Source of the DNA: Tubulanus polymorphus
Taxonomy: Eukaryota > Nemertea > Palaeonemertea > Tubulaniformes > Tubulanidae
Assembly (NCBI RefSeq): GCF_964204645.1
Contig: NC_134036.1
Coordinates: forward strand, 7,612,704-7,676,703
Reading direction: 5' to 3'
DNA length: 64,000 nt
Position 1 is the first letter of the stretch. Each line of letters starts with the position of its first letter. Below the pieces are notes generated by a model, which was given only the letters and a program-made list of their open reading frames with translations, was not told the origin of the DNA and made no database searches. Of the stretch, positions 45,367 through 59,600 are shown piece after piece. The position numbers and the translations under genes were made by a program.

Positions 45367-47980
45367 ACTGCCTCCCTCCCTCCCTCCCTCACTGCTCCGG
45401 GTCGTAACGCTGATCAAGGCCCGCTCAGCACTTAGTCGTTTTTCGAACAACCACCGCCGGCACACTGACGAACGGATGGACGACCGACCTACTGCCTCCC
45501 TCCCTCCCTCCCTCACTGCACCGGGTCGTAACGCTGATCAAGACCCGGTCAGCACTTAGTCGTTTTTCGAACAACCACCGCCGGCACACTGACGAACGGA
45601 CGGACGACCGACCTACTGCCTCCCTCCCTCCCTCACTGCACCGGGTCGTAACGCTGATCAAGGCCCGGTCAGCACTTAGTCGTTTTTCGAACTACCACCG
45701 CCGGCACACTGACGAACGGACGGACGACCGACCTACTGCCACCCTCCCTCCCTTCCTGACCGGTGCCGGGTCGTAACGCTGTTCATGGCCCGGTCAGCAC
45801 TTAGTCGTTTTTCGAACAACAACCGCCGACACACTGACTAACGGGTGGACGACTGTCCTAGTGCCTCCCTCCCTCCCTCACTGCACCGGGTCGTAACGCT
45901 GATCAAGGCCCGGTCAGCACCTAGTCGTTTTTCGAACAACCACCGCCGGCACACTGACGAACGGATGGACGACCGACCTACTGCCTCCCTCCCTCCCTCC
46001 CTCCCTCATTGCGCCGGGTCGTAACGCTGATCAAGGCCCGGTCAGCACTTAGTCGTTTTTCGAACAACCACCGCCGGCACACTGACGAACGGATGGACGA
46101 CCGACCTACTGCCTCCCTCCCTCCCTCACAGCACCGGGTCGTAACGCTGATCAAGGCCCGGTCAGCACTTAGTCGTTTTTCGAACAACCAACTCTGCCGG
46201 CACACTGACGAACGGACGGACGACCGACCTACTGTCCCCCTCCCTCCCACACTGCTCCGGGTCGTAACGCTGATCAAGGCCCGATCAGCACTTAGTCGTT
46301 TTTCGAACTACCACCGCCGGCACACTGACCAACGAACGGACCACCGACCTACTGCCACCCTCCCTCCCTTCCTGACCGGTGCCGGGTCGTAACGCTGTTC
46401 ATGGCCCGGTCAGCACTTAGTCGTTTTTCGAACAACAACCGCCGACACACTGACTAACGGGCGGACGACTGTCCTAGTGCCTCCCTCCCTCCCTCACTGC
46501 ACCGGGTCGTAACGCTGATCAAGGCCCGGTCAGCACTTAGTCGTTTTTCGAACAACCACCAGCGGCACACTGGCGAACGGACGGACGACCGACCTACTGC
46601 CTCCCTCCCTCCCTCACTGCTCCGGGTCGTAACGCTGATCAAGGCCCGGTCAGCACTTAGTCGTTTTTCGAACAACCACCAGCGGCACACTGGCGAACGG
46701 ACGGACGACCGACCTACTGCCTCCCTCCCTCCCTCCCTGACCGGTGCCGGGTCGTAACGCTGATCAAGGCCCGGTCAGCACTTAGTCGTTTTTCGAACAA
46801 CCACCGCCGGCACACTGACGAACGAACGGACGACCGACCTACTGCCACCCTCCCTCCCTTCCTGACCGGTGCCGGGTCGTAACGCTGATCATGGCCCGGT
46901 CAGCACTTAGTCGTTTTTCGAACAACCACCGCCGGCACACTGACGACCGGACGGACGACCGACCTACTGCCTCCCTCCCTCCCTCCCTCACTGCACCGGG
47001 TCGTAACGCTGATCTAGGCCCGGTCAGCACTGAGTCGTTTTTCGAACTACCACCGCCGGCACACTGACGAACGGGTGGACGACCGACCTACTGCCTTCCT
47101 CCCTCCCTCCCTCACTGCACCGGGTCGTAACGCTGATCAAGGCCCGGTCAGCACTTAGTCGTTTTTCGAACTACCACCGCCGGCACACTGACGAACGGAT
47201 GGACGACCGACCTACTGCTTCCCTCCCTCCCTCCCTCACTGCACCGGGTAGTAACGCTGATCAAGGCCCGGTCAGCACTTAGTCGTTTTTCGAACTACCA
47301 CCGCCGGCACACTGACGAACGGATGGACGACCGACCTATTGCCTCCCTCCCTCCCTCACTGCACCGGGTCGTAACGCTGATCAAGGCCCGGTCAGCACTT
47401 AGTCGTTTTTCGAACAACCAACTCTGCCGGCACACTGACGAACGGACGGACGACCGACCTACTGCCTCCCTCCCTCCCTCACTGCACCGGGTCGTAACGC
47501 TTATCAAGGCCCGGTCAGCACTTAGTCGTTTTTCGAACAACCACCAGCGGCACACTGGCGAACGGACGGACGACCGACCCACTGCCTCCCTCCCTCCCTC
47601 ACTGCTCCGGGTCGTAACGCTGATCAAGGCCCGGTCAGCACTTAGTCGTTTTTCGAACAACCACCGCCGGCACACTGACGACCGGACGGACGACCGACCT
47701 ACTGCCTCTCTCCCTCCCTCACTGCACCGGGTCGTAACGCTGATCTAGGCCCGGTCAGCACTTAGTCGTTTTTCGAACTACCACCGCCGGCACACTGACG
47801 AACGGATGGACGACCGACCTACTGCCTCCCTCCCTCCCTTCCTGACCGGTGCCGGGTCGTAACGCTGTTCATGGCCCGGTCAGCACTTAGTCGTTTTTCG
47901 AACAACAACCGCCGACACACTGACTAACGGGCGGACGACTGTCCTAGTGCCTCCCTCCCTCCCTCACTGCACCGGGTCGT
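45367..47980. repeat. Satellite segmental duplication B, copy 2
   Basis: Near-adjacent tandem copy of 42545-45160. Small indels (a missing T in a gttttcg near 44470, an extra T near 44712 in copy 1) look like the main differences, so some may be sequencing error. Confidence 0.88.
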
Positions 47981-48119
47981 AACGCTGATCATGGCCCGGT
48001 CAGCACTTAGTCGTTTTTCGAACAACAACCGCCGACACTCTGACTAACGGGCGGACGACTGTCCTAGTGCCACCCTCCCTCCCTCACTGCACCGGGTCGT
48101 AACGCTGATCATGGCCCGG

Positions 48120-51100
48120 TCAGCACTTAGTCGTTTTTCGAACAACCACCGCCGGCACACTGACGAACGGATGGACGACCGACCTATTGCCTCCCTCCCT
48201 CCCTCCCTCACTGCACCGGGTCGTAACGCTGATCAAGGCCCGCTCAGCACTTAGTCGTTTTTCGAACAACCACCGCCGGCACACTGACGAACGGATGGAC
48301 GACCGACCTACTGCCTCCCTCCCTCCCTCCCTCACTGCACCGGGTCGTAACGCTGATCAAGGCCCGGTCAGCACTTAGTCGTTTTTCGAACTACCACCGC
48401 CGGCACACTGACGAACGGATGGACGACCGACCTATTGCCTCCCTCCCTCCCTCCCTCACTGCACCGGGTCGTAACGCTGATCAAGGCCCGCTCAGCACTT
48501 AGTCGTTTTTCGAACAACCACCGCCGGCACACTGACGAACGGTTGGACGACCGACCTACTGCCTCCCTCCCTCCCTCCCTCACTGCACCGGGTCGTAACG
48601 CTGATCAAGGCCCGGTCAGCACTTAGTCGTTTTTCGAACTACCACCGCCGGCACACTGACGAACGGATGGACGACCGACCTATTGCCTCCCTCCCTCCCT
48701 CCCTCACTGCACCGGGTCGTAACGCTGATCAAGGCCCGGACAGCACTTAGTCGATTTTCGAACAACCACCAGCGGCACACTGGCGAACGGACGGACGACC
48801 GACCTACTGCCTCCCTCCCTCCCTCACTGCTCCGGGTCGTAACGCTGATCAAGGCCCGGTCAGCACTTAGTCGTTTTTCGAACAACCACCGCCGGCACAC
48901 TGACGACCGGACAGACGACCGACCTACTGCCTCTCTCCCTCCCTCACTGCACCGGGTCGTAACGCTGATCTAGGCCCGGTCAGCACTTAGTCGTTTTTCG
49001 AACTATCACCGCCGGCACACTGACGAACGGATGGACGACCGACCTACTGCCTCCCTCCCTCCCTTCCTGACCGGTGCCGGGTCGTAACGCTGTTCATGGC
49101 CCGGTCAGCACTTAGTCGTTTTTCGAACAACAACCGCCGACACACTGACTAACGGGCGGACGACTGTCCTAGTGCCTCCCTCCCTCCCTCACTGCACCGG
49201 GTCGTAACGCTGATCATGGCCCGGTCAGCACTTAGTCGTTTTTCGAACAACCACCGCCGACACACTGACTAACGGGCGGACGACTGTCCTAGTGCCACCC
49301 TCCCTCCCTCACTGCACCGGGTCGTAACGCTGATCATGGCCCGGTCAGCACTTAGTCGTTTTTCGAACAACCACCGCCGGCACACTGACGAACGGATGGA
49401 CGACCGACCTATTGCCTCCCTCCCTCCCTCCCTCACTGCACCGGGTCGTAACGCTGATCAAGGCCCGGTCAGCACTTAGTCGTTTTTCGAACAACCACCG
49501 CCGGCACACTGACGAACGGATGGACGACCGACCTACTGCCTCCCTCCCTCCCTCCCTCCCTCCCTCCCTCACTGCACCGGGTCGTAACGCTGATCAAGAC
49601 CCGGTCAGCACTTAGTCGTTTTTCGAACAACCACCGCCGGCACACTGACGAACGGACGGACGACCGACCTACTGCCTGCCTCCCTCCCTCACTGCACCGG
49701 GTCGTAACGCTGATCAAGGCCCGGTCAGCACTTAGTCGTTTTTCGAACTACCACCGCCGGCACACTGACCAACGAACGGACGACCGACCTACTGCCACCC
49801 TTCCTCCCTTCCTGACCGGTGCCGGGTCGTAACGCTGTTCATGGCCCGGTCAGCACTTAGTCGTTTTTCGAACAACAACCGCCGACACACTGACTAACGG
49901 GCGGACGACGGACCTTCTGCCTCCCTCCCTCCCTCCCTCACTGCACCGGGTCGTAACGCTGATCAAGGCCCGGACAGCACTTAGTCCTTTTTCGAACTAC
50001 CACCGCCGGCACACTGACGAACGGATGGACGACCGACCTACTGCCTCCCTCCCTCCCTCCCTGACCAGCGCCGGGTCGTACCGCTGATTAAGGCCCGGTC
50101 AGCCCTTAGTCGTTTTTCGAACTACCACCGCCGGCACACTGACGAACGGATGGACGACCGACCTACTGCTTCCCTCCCTCCCTCCCTCACTGCACCGGGT
50201 AGTAACGCTGATCAAGGCCCGGTCAGCACTTAGTCGTTTTTCGAACTACCACCGCCGGCACACTGACGAACGGATGGACGACCGACCTATTGCCTCCCTC
50301 CCTCCCTCACTGCACCGGGTCGTAACGCTGATCAAGGCCCGGTCAGCACTTAGTCGTTTTTCGAACAACCAACTCTGCCGGCACACTGACGAACGGACGG
50401 ACGACCGACCTACTGCCTCCCTCCCTCCCTCCCTCACTGCACCGGGTCGTAACGCTGATCAAGGCCCGGTCAGCACTTAGTCGTTTTTCGAACAACCACC
50501 AGCGGCACACTGGCGAACGGACGGACGACCGACCTACTGCCTCCCTCCCTCCCTCACTGCTCCGGGTCGTAACGCTGATCAAGGCCCGGTCAGCACTTAG
50601 TCGTTTTTCGAACAACCACCGCCGGCACACTGACGACCGGACGGACGACCGACCTACTGCCTCTCTCCCTCCCTCACTGCACCGGGTCGTAACGCTGATC
50701 TAGGCCCGGTCAGCACTTAGTCGTTTTTCGAACTACCACCGCCGGCACACTGACGAACGGATGGACGACCGACCTACTGCCTCCCTCCCTCCCTTCCTGA
50801 CCTGTGCCGGGTCGTAACGCTGTTCATGGCCCGGTCAGCACTTAGTCGTTTTTCGAACAACAACCGCCGACACACTGACTAACGGGCGGACGACTGTCCT
50901 AGTGCCTCCCTCCCTCCCTCACTGCACCGGGTCGTAACGCTGATCATGGCCCGGTCAGCACTTAGTCGTTTTTCGAACAACAACCGCCGACACACTGACT
51001 AACGGGCGGACGACTGTCCTAGTGCCACCCTCCCTCCCTCACTGCACCGGGTCGTAACGCTGATCATGGCCCGGTCAGCACTTAGTCGTTTTTCGAACAA

Positions 51101-52922
51101 CCACCGCCGGCACACTGACGAACGGATGGACGACCGACCTATTGCCTCCCTCCCTCCCTCCCTCACTGCACCGGGTCGTAACGCTGATCAAGGCCCGCTC
51201 AGCACTTAGTCGTTTTTCGAACAACCACCGCCGGCACACCGACGAACGGATGGACGACCGACCTACTGCCTCCCTCCCTCCCTCCCTCACTGCACCGGGT
51301 CGTAACGCTGATCAAGGCCCGGTCAGCACTTAGTCGTTTTTCGAACTACCACCGCCGGCACACTGACGAACGGATGGACGACCGACCTATTGCCTCCCTC
51401 CCTCCCTCCCTCCCTCACTGCACCGGGTCGTAACGCTGATCAAGGCCCGGTCAGCACTTAGTCGTTTTTCGAACAACCAACTCTGCCGGCACACTGACGA
51501 ACGGACGGACGACCGACCTACTGCCTCCCTCCCTCCCTCACTGCACCGGGTCGTAACGCTGATCAAGGCCCGGTCAGCACTTAGTCGTTTTTCGAACAAC
51601 CACCAGCGGCACACTGGCGAACGGACGGACGACCGACCTACTGCCTCCCTCCCTCCCTCACTGCTCCGGGTCGTAACGCTGATCAAGGCCCGGTCAGCAC
51701 TTAGTCGTTTTTCGAACAACCACCGCCGGCACACTGACGACCGGACGGACGACCGACCTACTGCCTCTCTCCCTCCCTCACTGCACCGGGTCGTAACGCT
51801 GATCTAGGCCCGGTCAGCACTTAGTCGTTTTTCGAACTACCACCGCCGGCACACTGACGAACGGATGGACGACCGACCTACTGCCTCCCTCCCTCCCTTC
51901 CTGACCGGTGCCGGGTCGTAACGCTGTTCATGGCCCGGTCAGCACTTAGTCGTTTTTCGAACAACAACCGCCGACACACTGACTAACGGGCGGACGACTG
52001 TCCTAGTGCCTCCCTCCCTCCCTCACTGCACCGGGTCGTAACGCTGATCATGGCCCGGTCAGCACTTAGTCGTTTTTCGAACAACAACCGCCGACACACT
52101 GACTAACGGGCGGACGACTGTCCTAGTGCCACCCTCCCTCCCTCACTGCACCGGGTCGTAACGCTGATCAAGGCCCGGTCAGCACTTAGTCGTTTTTCGA
52201 ACAACCACCAGCGGCACACTGGCGAACGGACGGACGACCGACCTACTGCCTCCCTCCCTCCCTCACTGCTCCGGGTCGTAACGCTGATCAAGGCCCGGTC
52301 AGCACTTAGTCGTTTTTCGAACAACCACCGCCGGCACACTGACGAACGGATGGACGACCGACCTACTGCCTCCCTCCCTCCCTTCCTGACCGGTGCCGGG
52401 TCGTAACGCTGTTCATTGCCCGGTCAGCACTTAGTCGTTTTTCGAACAACAACCGCCGACACACTGACTAACGGGCGGACGACTGTCCTAGTGCCTCCCT
52501 CCCTCCCTCACTGCACCGGGTCGTAACGCTGATCATGGCCCGGTCAGCACTTAGTCGTTTTTCGAACAACAACCGCCGACACACTGACTAACGGGCGGAC
52601 GACTGTCCTAGTGCCACCCTCCCTCCCTCACTGCACCGGGTCGTAACGCTGATCATGGCCCGGTCAGCACTTAGTCGTTTTTCGAACAACCACCGCCGGC
52701 ACACTGACGAACGGATGGACGACCGACCTATTGCCTCCCTCCCTCCCTCCCTCACTGCACCGGGTCGTAACGCTGATCAAGGCCCGCTCAGCACTTAGTC
52801 GTTTTTCGAACAACCACCGCCGGCACACTGACGAACGGATGGACGACCGACCTACTGCCTCCCTCCCTCCCTCCCTCACTGCACCGGGTCGTAACGCTGA
52901 TCAAGGCCCGGTCAGCACTTAG
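48120..52922. repeat. Satellite block repeated three times
   Basis: The unit series with gacctattgcctcc and ggcccgctcagc at 48120-48378 recurs at 51075-51333 (offset 2955) and at 52664-52922 (a further 1589). Within it the same pair of units is also repeated at 248 bp (48120, 48368 and 48616). Confidence 0.8.
49620..50445. repeat. Satellite segmental duplication C, copy 1
   Basis: Matches 55860-56685 at offset 6240 with shared private forms cgtaccgctgattaagg, agtcctttttcg and gggtagtaacgctg. Confidence 0.8.
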
Positions 52923-55500
52923 TCGTTTTTCGAACTACCACCGCCGGCACACTGACGAACGGATGGACGACCGACCTATTGCCTCCCTCCCTCCCTCCCT
53001 CACTGCACCGGGTCGTAACGCTGATCAAGGCCCGGTCAGCACTTAGTCGTTTTTCGAACAACCAACTCTGCCGGCACACTGACGAACGGACGGACGACCG
53101 ACCTACTGCCTCCCTCCCTCCCTCACTGCACCGGGTCGTAACGCTGATCAAGGCCCGGTCAGCACTTAGTCGTTTTTCGAACAACCACCAGCGGCACACT
53201 GGCGAACGGACGGACGACCGACCTACTGCCTCCCTCCCTCCCTCACTGCTCCGGGTCGTAACGCTGATCAAGGCCCGGTCAGCACTTAGTCGTTTTTCGA
53301 ACAACCACCGCCGGCACACTGACGACCGGACGGACGACCGACCTACTGCCTCTCTCCCTCCCTCACTGCACCGGGTCGTAACGCTGATCTAGGCCCGGTC
53401 AGCACTTAGTCGTTTTTCGAACTACCATCGCCGGCACACTGACGAACGGATGGACGACCGACCTACTGCCTCCCTCCCTCCCTTCCTGACCGGTGCCGGG
53501 TCGTAACGCTGTTCATGGCCCGGTCAGCACTTAGTCGTTTTTCGAACAACAACCGCCGACACACTGACTAACGGGCGGACGACTGTCCTAGTGCCTCCCT
53601 CCCTCCCTCACTGCACCGGGTCGTAACGCTGATCATGGCCCGGTCAGCACTTAGTCGTTTTTCGAACAACAACCGCCGACACACTGACTAACGGGCGGAC
53701 GACTGTCCTAGTGCCACCCTCCCTCCCTCACTGCACCGGGTCGTAACGCTGATCATGGCCCGGTCAGCACTTAGTCGTTTTTCGAACAACCACCGCCGGC
53801 ACACTGACGAACGGATGGACGACCGACCTATTGCCTCCCTCCCTCCCTCCCTCACTGCACCGGGTCGTAACGCTGATCAAGGCCCGCTCAGCACTTAGTC
53901 GTTTTTCGAACAACCACCGCCGGCACACTGACGAACGGATGGACGACCGACCTAATGCCTCCCTCCCTCCCTCCCTCACTGCACCGGGTCGTAACGCTGA
54001 TCAAGACCCGGTCAGCACTTAGTCGTTTTTCGAACAACCACCGCCGGCACACTGACGAACGGACGGACGACCGACCTACTGCCTCCCTCCCTCCCTCACT
54101 GCACCGGGTCGTAACGCTGATCAAGGCCCGGTCAGCACTTAGTCGTTTTTCGAACTACCACCGCCGGCACACTGACGAACGAACGGACGACCGACCTACT
54201 GCCACCCTCCCTCCCTTCTTGACCGGTGCCAGGTCGTAACGCTGTTCATGGCCCGGTCAGCACTTAGTCGTTTTTCGAACAACAACCGCCGACACACTGA
54301 CTAACGGGCGGACGACTGTCCTAGTGCCTCCCTCCCTCCCTCACTGCACCGGGTCGTAACGCTGATCAAGGCCCGGTCAGCACTTAGTCGTTTTTCGAAC
54401 TACCACCGCCGGCACACTGACGAACGAACGGACGACCGACCTACTGCCACCCTCCCTCCCTTCCTGACCGGTGCCGGGTCGTAACGCTGTTCATGGCCCG
54501 GTCAGCACTTAGTCGTTTTTCGATCAGCAACCGACGACACACTGACTAACGGGCGGACGACGGACCTTCTGCCTCCCTCCCTCCCTCCCTCACTGCACCG
54601 GGTCGTAACGCTGATCAAGTCCCGGTCAGCACTTAGTCGTTTTTCGAACTACCACCGCCGGCACACTGACGAACGGATGGACGACCGACCTACTGCCTCC
54701 CTCCCTCCCTCAATGCTCCGGGTCGTAACGCTGATCAAGGCCCGGTCAGCACATAGTCGTTTTTCGAACAACCACCGCCGGCACACTGGCGAACGGACGG
54801 ACGACCGACCTACTGCCTCCCTCCCTCCCTCACTGCTCCGGGTCGTAACGCTGATCAAGGCCCGGTCAGCACTTAGTCGTTTTTCGAAAAACCACCGCCG
54901 GCACACTGACGAACGGACGGACGACCGACCTACTGCCTCCCTCCCTCCCTCCCTGACCGGTGCCGGGTCGTAACGCTGATTAAGGCCCGGTCAGCACTTA
55001 GTCGTTTTTCGAACAACCACCGCCGGCACAATGACGAACGGACGGACGACCGACCTACTGCCTCCCTCCCTCCCTCCCTGACCGGTGCCGGGTCGTAACG
55101 CTGTTCATGGCCCGGTCAGCACTTAGTCGTTTTTCGAACAACAACCGCCGACACACTGACTAACGGGCGGACGACTGTCCTAGTGCCTCCCTCCCTCCCT
55201 CACTGCACCGGGTCGTAACGCTGATCAAGGCCCGGTCAGCACTTAGTCGTTTTTCGAACTACCACCGCCGGCACACTGACGAACGGATGGACGACCGACC
55301 TACTGCCTCCCTCCCTCCCTCCCTCACTGCACCGGGTCGTAACGCTGATCAAGGCCCGCTCAGCACTTAGTCGTTTTTCGAACTACCACCACCGGCACAC
55401 TGACGAACGGACGGACGACCGACCTACTGCCTCCCTCCCTCCCTCACTGCACCGGGTCGTAACGCTGATCAAGGCCCGGTCAGCACTTAGTCGTTTTTCG
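51400..55500. repeat. Satellite segmental duplication D, copy 1
   Basis: About 4.1 kb matched at 56530-60640 with an offset of 5133-5135 bp. Shared private forms: gttcattgcccgg, gacctaatgcctcc, cttcttgaccgg, tcgatcagcaacc, tcaagtcccgg, cagcacatagtcg (ccgcacatag in copy 2) and tcgaaaaaccacc. Confidence 0.9.
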
Positions 55501-55859
55501 AACAACCACCAGCGGCACACTGGCGAACGGACGGACGACCGACCTACTGCCTCCCTCCCTCCCTCACTGCTCCGGGTCGTAACGCTGATCAAGGCCCGGT
55601 CAGCACTTAGTCGTTTTTCGAACAACCACCGCCGGCACACTGACGACCGGACGGACGACCGACCTACTGCCTCTCTCCCTCCCTCACTGCACCGGGTCGT
55701 AACGCTGATCTAGGCCCGGTCAGCACTTAGTCGTTTTTCGAACTACCACCGCCGGCACACTGACGAACGGATGGACGACCGACCTACTGCCTCCCTCCCT
55801 CCCTTCCTGACCGGTGCCGGGTCGTAACGCTGATCATGGCCCGGTCAGCACTTAGTCGT

Positions 55860-56685
55860 TTTTCGAACAACCACCGCCGGCACACTGACGAACGGACGGA
55901 CGACCGACCTACTGCCTCCCTCCCTCCCTCACTGCACCGGGTCGTAACGCTGATCAAGGCCCGGTCAGCACTTAGTCGTTTTTCGAACTACCACCGCCGG
56001 CACACTGACCAACGAACGGACGACCGACCTACTGCCACCCTTCCTCCCTTCCTGACCGGTGCCGGGTCGTAACGCTGTTCATGGCCCGGTCAGCACTTAG
56101 TCGTTTTTCGAACAACAACCGCCGACACACTGACTAACGGGCGGACGACGGACCTTCTGCCTCCCTCCCTCCCTCCCTCACTGCACCGGGTCGTAACGCT
56201 GATCAAGGCCCGGACAGCACTTAGTCCTTTTTCGAACTACCACCGCCGGCACACTGACGAACGGATGGACGACCGACCTACTGCCTCCCTCCCTCCCTCC
56301 CTGACCAGCGCCGGGTCGTACCGCTGATTAAGGCCCGGTCAGCCCTTAGTCGTTTTTCGAACTACCACCGCCGGCACACTGACGAACGGATGGACGACCG
56401 ACCTACTGCTTCCCTCCCTCCCTCCCTCACTGCACCGGGTAGTAACGCTGATCAAGGCCCGGTCAGCACTTAGTCGTTTTTCGAACTACCACCGCCGGCA
56501 CACTGACGAACGGATGGACGACCGACCTATTGCCTCCCTCCCTCCCTCACTGCACCGGGTCGTAACGCTGATCAAGGCCCGGTCAGCACTTAGTCGTTTT
56601 TCGAACAACCAACTCTGCCGGCACACTGACGAACGGACGGACGACCGACCTACTGCCTCCCTCCCTCCCTCACTGCACCGGGTCG
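55860..56685. repeat. Satellite segmental duplication C, copy 2
   Basis: Copy of 49620-50445; it leads directly into duplication D copy 2, so blocks overlap in a mosaic. Confidence 0.8.
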
Positions 56686-59600
56686 TAACGCTGATCAAGG
56701 CCCGGTCAGCACTTAGTCGTTTTTCGAACAACCACCAGCGGCACACTGGCGAACGGACGGACGACCGACCTACTGCCTCCCTCCCTCCCTCACTGCTCCG
56801 GGTCGTAACGCTGATCAAGGCCCGGTCAGCACTTAGTCGTTTTTCGAACAACCACCGCCGGCACACTGACGACCGGACGGACGACCGACCTACTGCCTCT
56901 CTCCCTCCCTCACTGCACCGGGTCGTAACGCTGATCTAGGCCCGGTCAGCACTTAGTCGTTTTTTCGAACTACCACCGCCGGCACACTGACGAACGGATG
57001 GACGACCGACCTACTGCCTCCCTCCCTCCCTTCCTGACCGGTGCCGGGTCGTAACGCTGTTCATGGCCCGGTCAGCACTTAGTCGTTTTTCGAACAACAA
57101 CCGCCGACACACTGACTAACGGGCGGACGACTGTCCTAGTGCCTCCCTCCCTCCCTCACTGCACCGGGTCGTAACGCTGATCATGGCCCGGTCAGCACTT
57201 AGTCGTTTTTCGAACAACAACCGCCGACACACTGACTAACGGGCGGACGACTGTCCTAGTGCCACCCTCCCTCCCTCACTGCACCGGGTCGTAACGCTGA
57301 TCAAGGTCCGGTCAGCACTTAGTCGTTTTTCGAACAACCACCAGCGGCACACTGGCGAACGGACGGACGACCGACCTACTGCCTCCCTCCTTCCCTCACT
57401 GCCTCCGGGTCGTAACGCTGATCAAGGCCCGGTCAGCACTTAGTCGTTCTTCGAACAACCACCGCCGGCACACTGACGAACGGATGGACGACCGACCTAC
57501 TGCCTCCCTCCCTCCCTTCCTGACCGGTGCCGGGTCGTAACGCTGTTCATTGCCCGGTCAGCACTTAGTCGTTTTTCGAACAACAACCGCCGACACACTG
57601 ACTAACGGGCGGACGACTGTCCTAGTGCCTCCCTCCCTCCCTCACTGCACCGGGTCGTAACGCTGATCATGGCCCGGTCAGCACTTAGTCGTTTTTTCGA
57701 ACAACAACCGCCGACACACTGACTAACGGGCGGACGACTGTCCTAGTGCCACCCTCCCTCCCTCACTGCACCGGGTCGTAACGCTGATCATGGCCCGGTC
57801 AGCACTTAGTCGTTTTTCGAACAACCACCGCCGGCACACTGACGAACGGATGGACGACCGACCTATTGCCTCCCTCCCTCCCTCCCTCACTGCACCGGGT
57901 CGTAACGCTGATCAAGGCCCGCTCAGCACTTAGTCGTTTTTCGAACAACCACCGCCGGCACACTGACGAACGGATGGACGACCGACCTACTGCCTCCCTC
58001 CCTCCCTCCCTCACTGCACCGGGTCGTAACGCTGATCAAGGCCCGGTCAGCACTTAGTCGTTTTTCGAACTACCACCGCCGGCACACTGACGAACGGATG
58101 GACGACCGACCTATTGCCTCCCTCCCTCCCTCCCTCACTGCACCGGGTCGTAACGCTGATCAAGGCCCGGTCAGCACTTAGTCGTTTTTCGAACAACCAA
58201 CTCTGCCGGCACACTGACGAACGGACGGACGACCGACCTACTGCCTCCCTCCCTCCCTCACTGCACCGGGTCGTAACGCTGATCAAGGCCCGGTCAGCAC
58301 TTAGTCGTTTTTCGAACAACCACCAGCGGCACACTGGCGAACGGACGGACGACCGACCTACTGCCTCCCTCCCTCCCTCACTGCTCCGGGTCGTAACGCT
58401 GATCAAGGCCCGGTCAGCACTTAGTCGTTTTTCGAACAACCACCGCCGGCACACTGACGACCGGACGGACGACCGACCTACTGCCTCTCTCCCTCCCTCA
58501 CTGCACCGGGTCGTAACGCTGATCTAGGCCCGGTCAGCACTTAGTCGTTTTTCGAACTACCATCGCCGGCACACTGACGAACGGATGGACGACCGACCTA
58601 CTGCCTCCCTCCCTCCCTTCCTGACCGGTGCCGGGTCGTAACGCTGTTCATGGCCCGGTCAGCACTTAGTCGTTTTTCGAACAACAACCGCCGACACACT
58701 GACTAACGGGCGGACGACTGTCCTAGTGCCTCCCTCCCTCCCTCACTGCACCGGGTCGTAACGCTGATCATGGCCCGGTCAGCACTTAGTCGTTTTTCGA
58801 ACAACAACCGCCGACACACTGACTAACGGGCGGACGACTGTCCTAGTGCCACCCTCCCTCCCTCACTGCACCGGGTCGTAACGCTGATCATGGCCCGGTC
58901 AGCACTTAGTCGTTTTTCGAACAACCACCGCCGGCACACTGACGAACGGATGGACGACCGACCTATTGCCTCCCTCCCTCCCTCCCTCACTGCACCGGGT
59001 CGTAACGCTGATCAAGGCCCGCTCAGCACTTAGTCGTTTTTCGAACAACCACCGCCGGCACACTGACGAACGGATGGACGACCGACCTAATGCCTCCCTC
59101 CCTCCCTCCCTCACTGCACCGGGTCGTAACGCTGATCAAGACCCGGTCAGCACTTAGTCGTTTTTCGAACAACCACCGCCGGCACACTGACGAACGGACG
59201 GACGACCGACCTACTGCCTCCCTCCCTCCCTCACTGCACCGGGTCGTAACGCTGATCAAGGCCCGGTCAGCACTTAGTCGTTTTTCGAACTACCACCGCC
59301 GGCACACTGACGAACGAACGGACGACCGACCTACTGCCACCCTCCCTCCCTTCTTGACCGGTGGCAGGTCGTAACGCTGTTCATGGCCCGGTCAGCACTT
59401 AGTCGTTTTTCGAACAACAACCGCCGACACACTGACTAACGGGCGGACGACTGTCCTAGTGCCTCCCTCCCTCCCTCACTGCACCGGGTCGTAACGCTGA
59501 TCAAGGCCCGGTCAGCACTTAGTCGTTTTTCGAACTACCACCGCCGGCACACTGACGAACGAACGGACGACCGACCTACTGCCACCCTCCCTCCCTTCCT

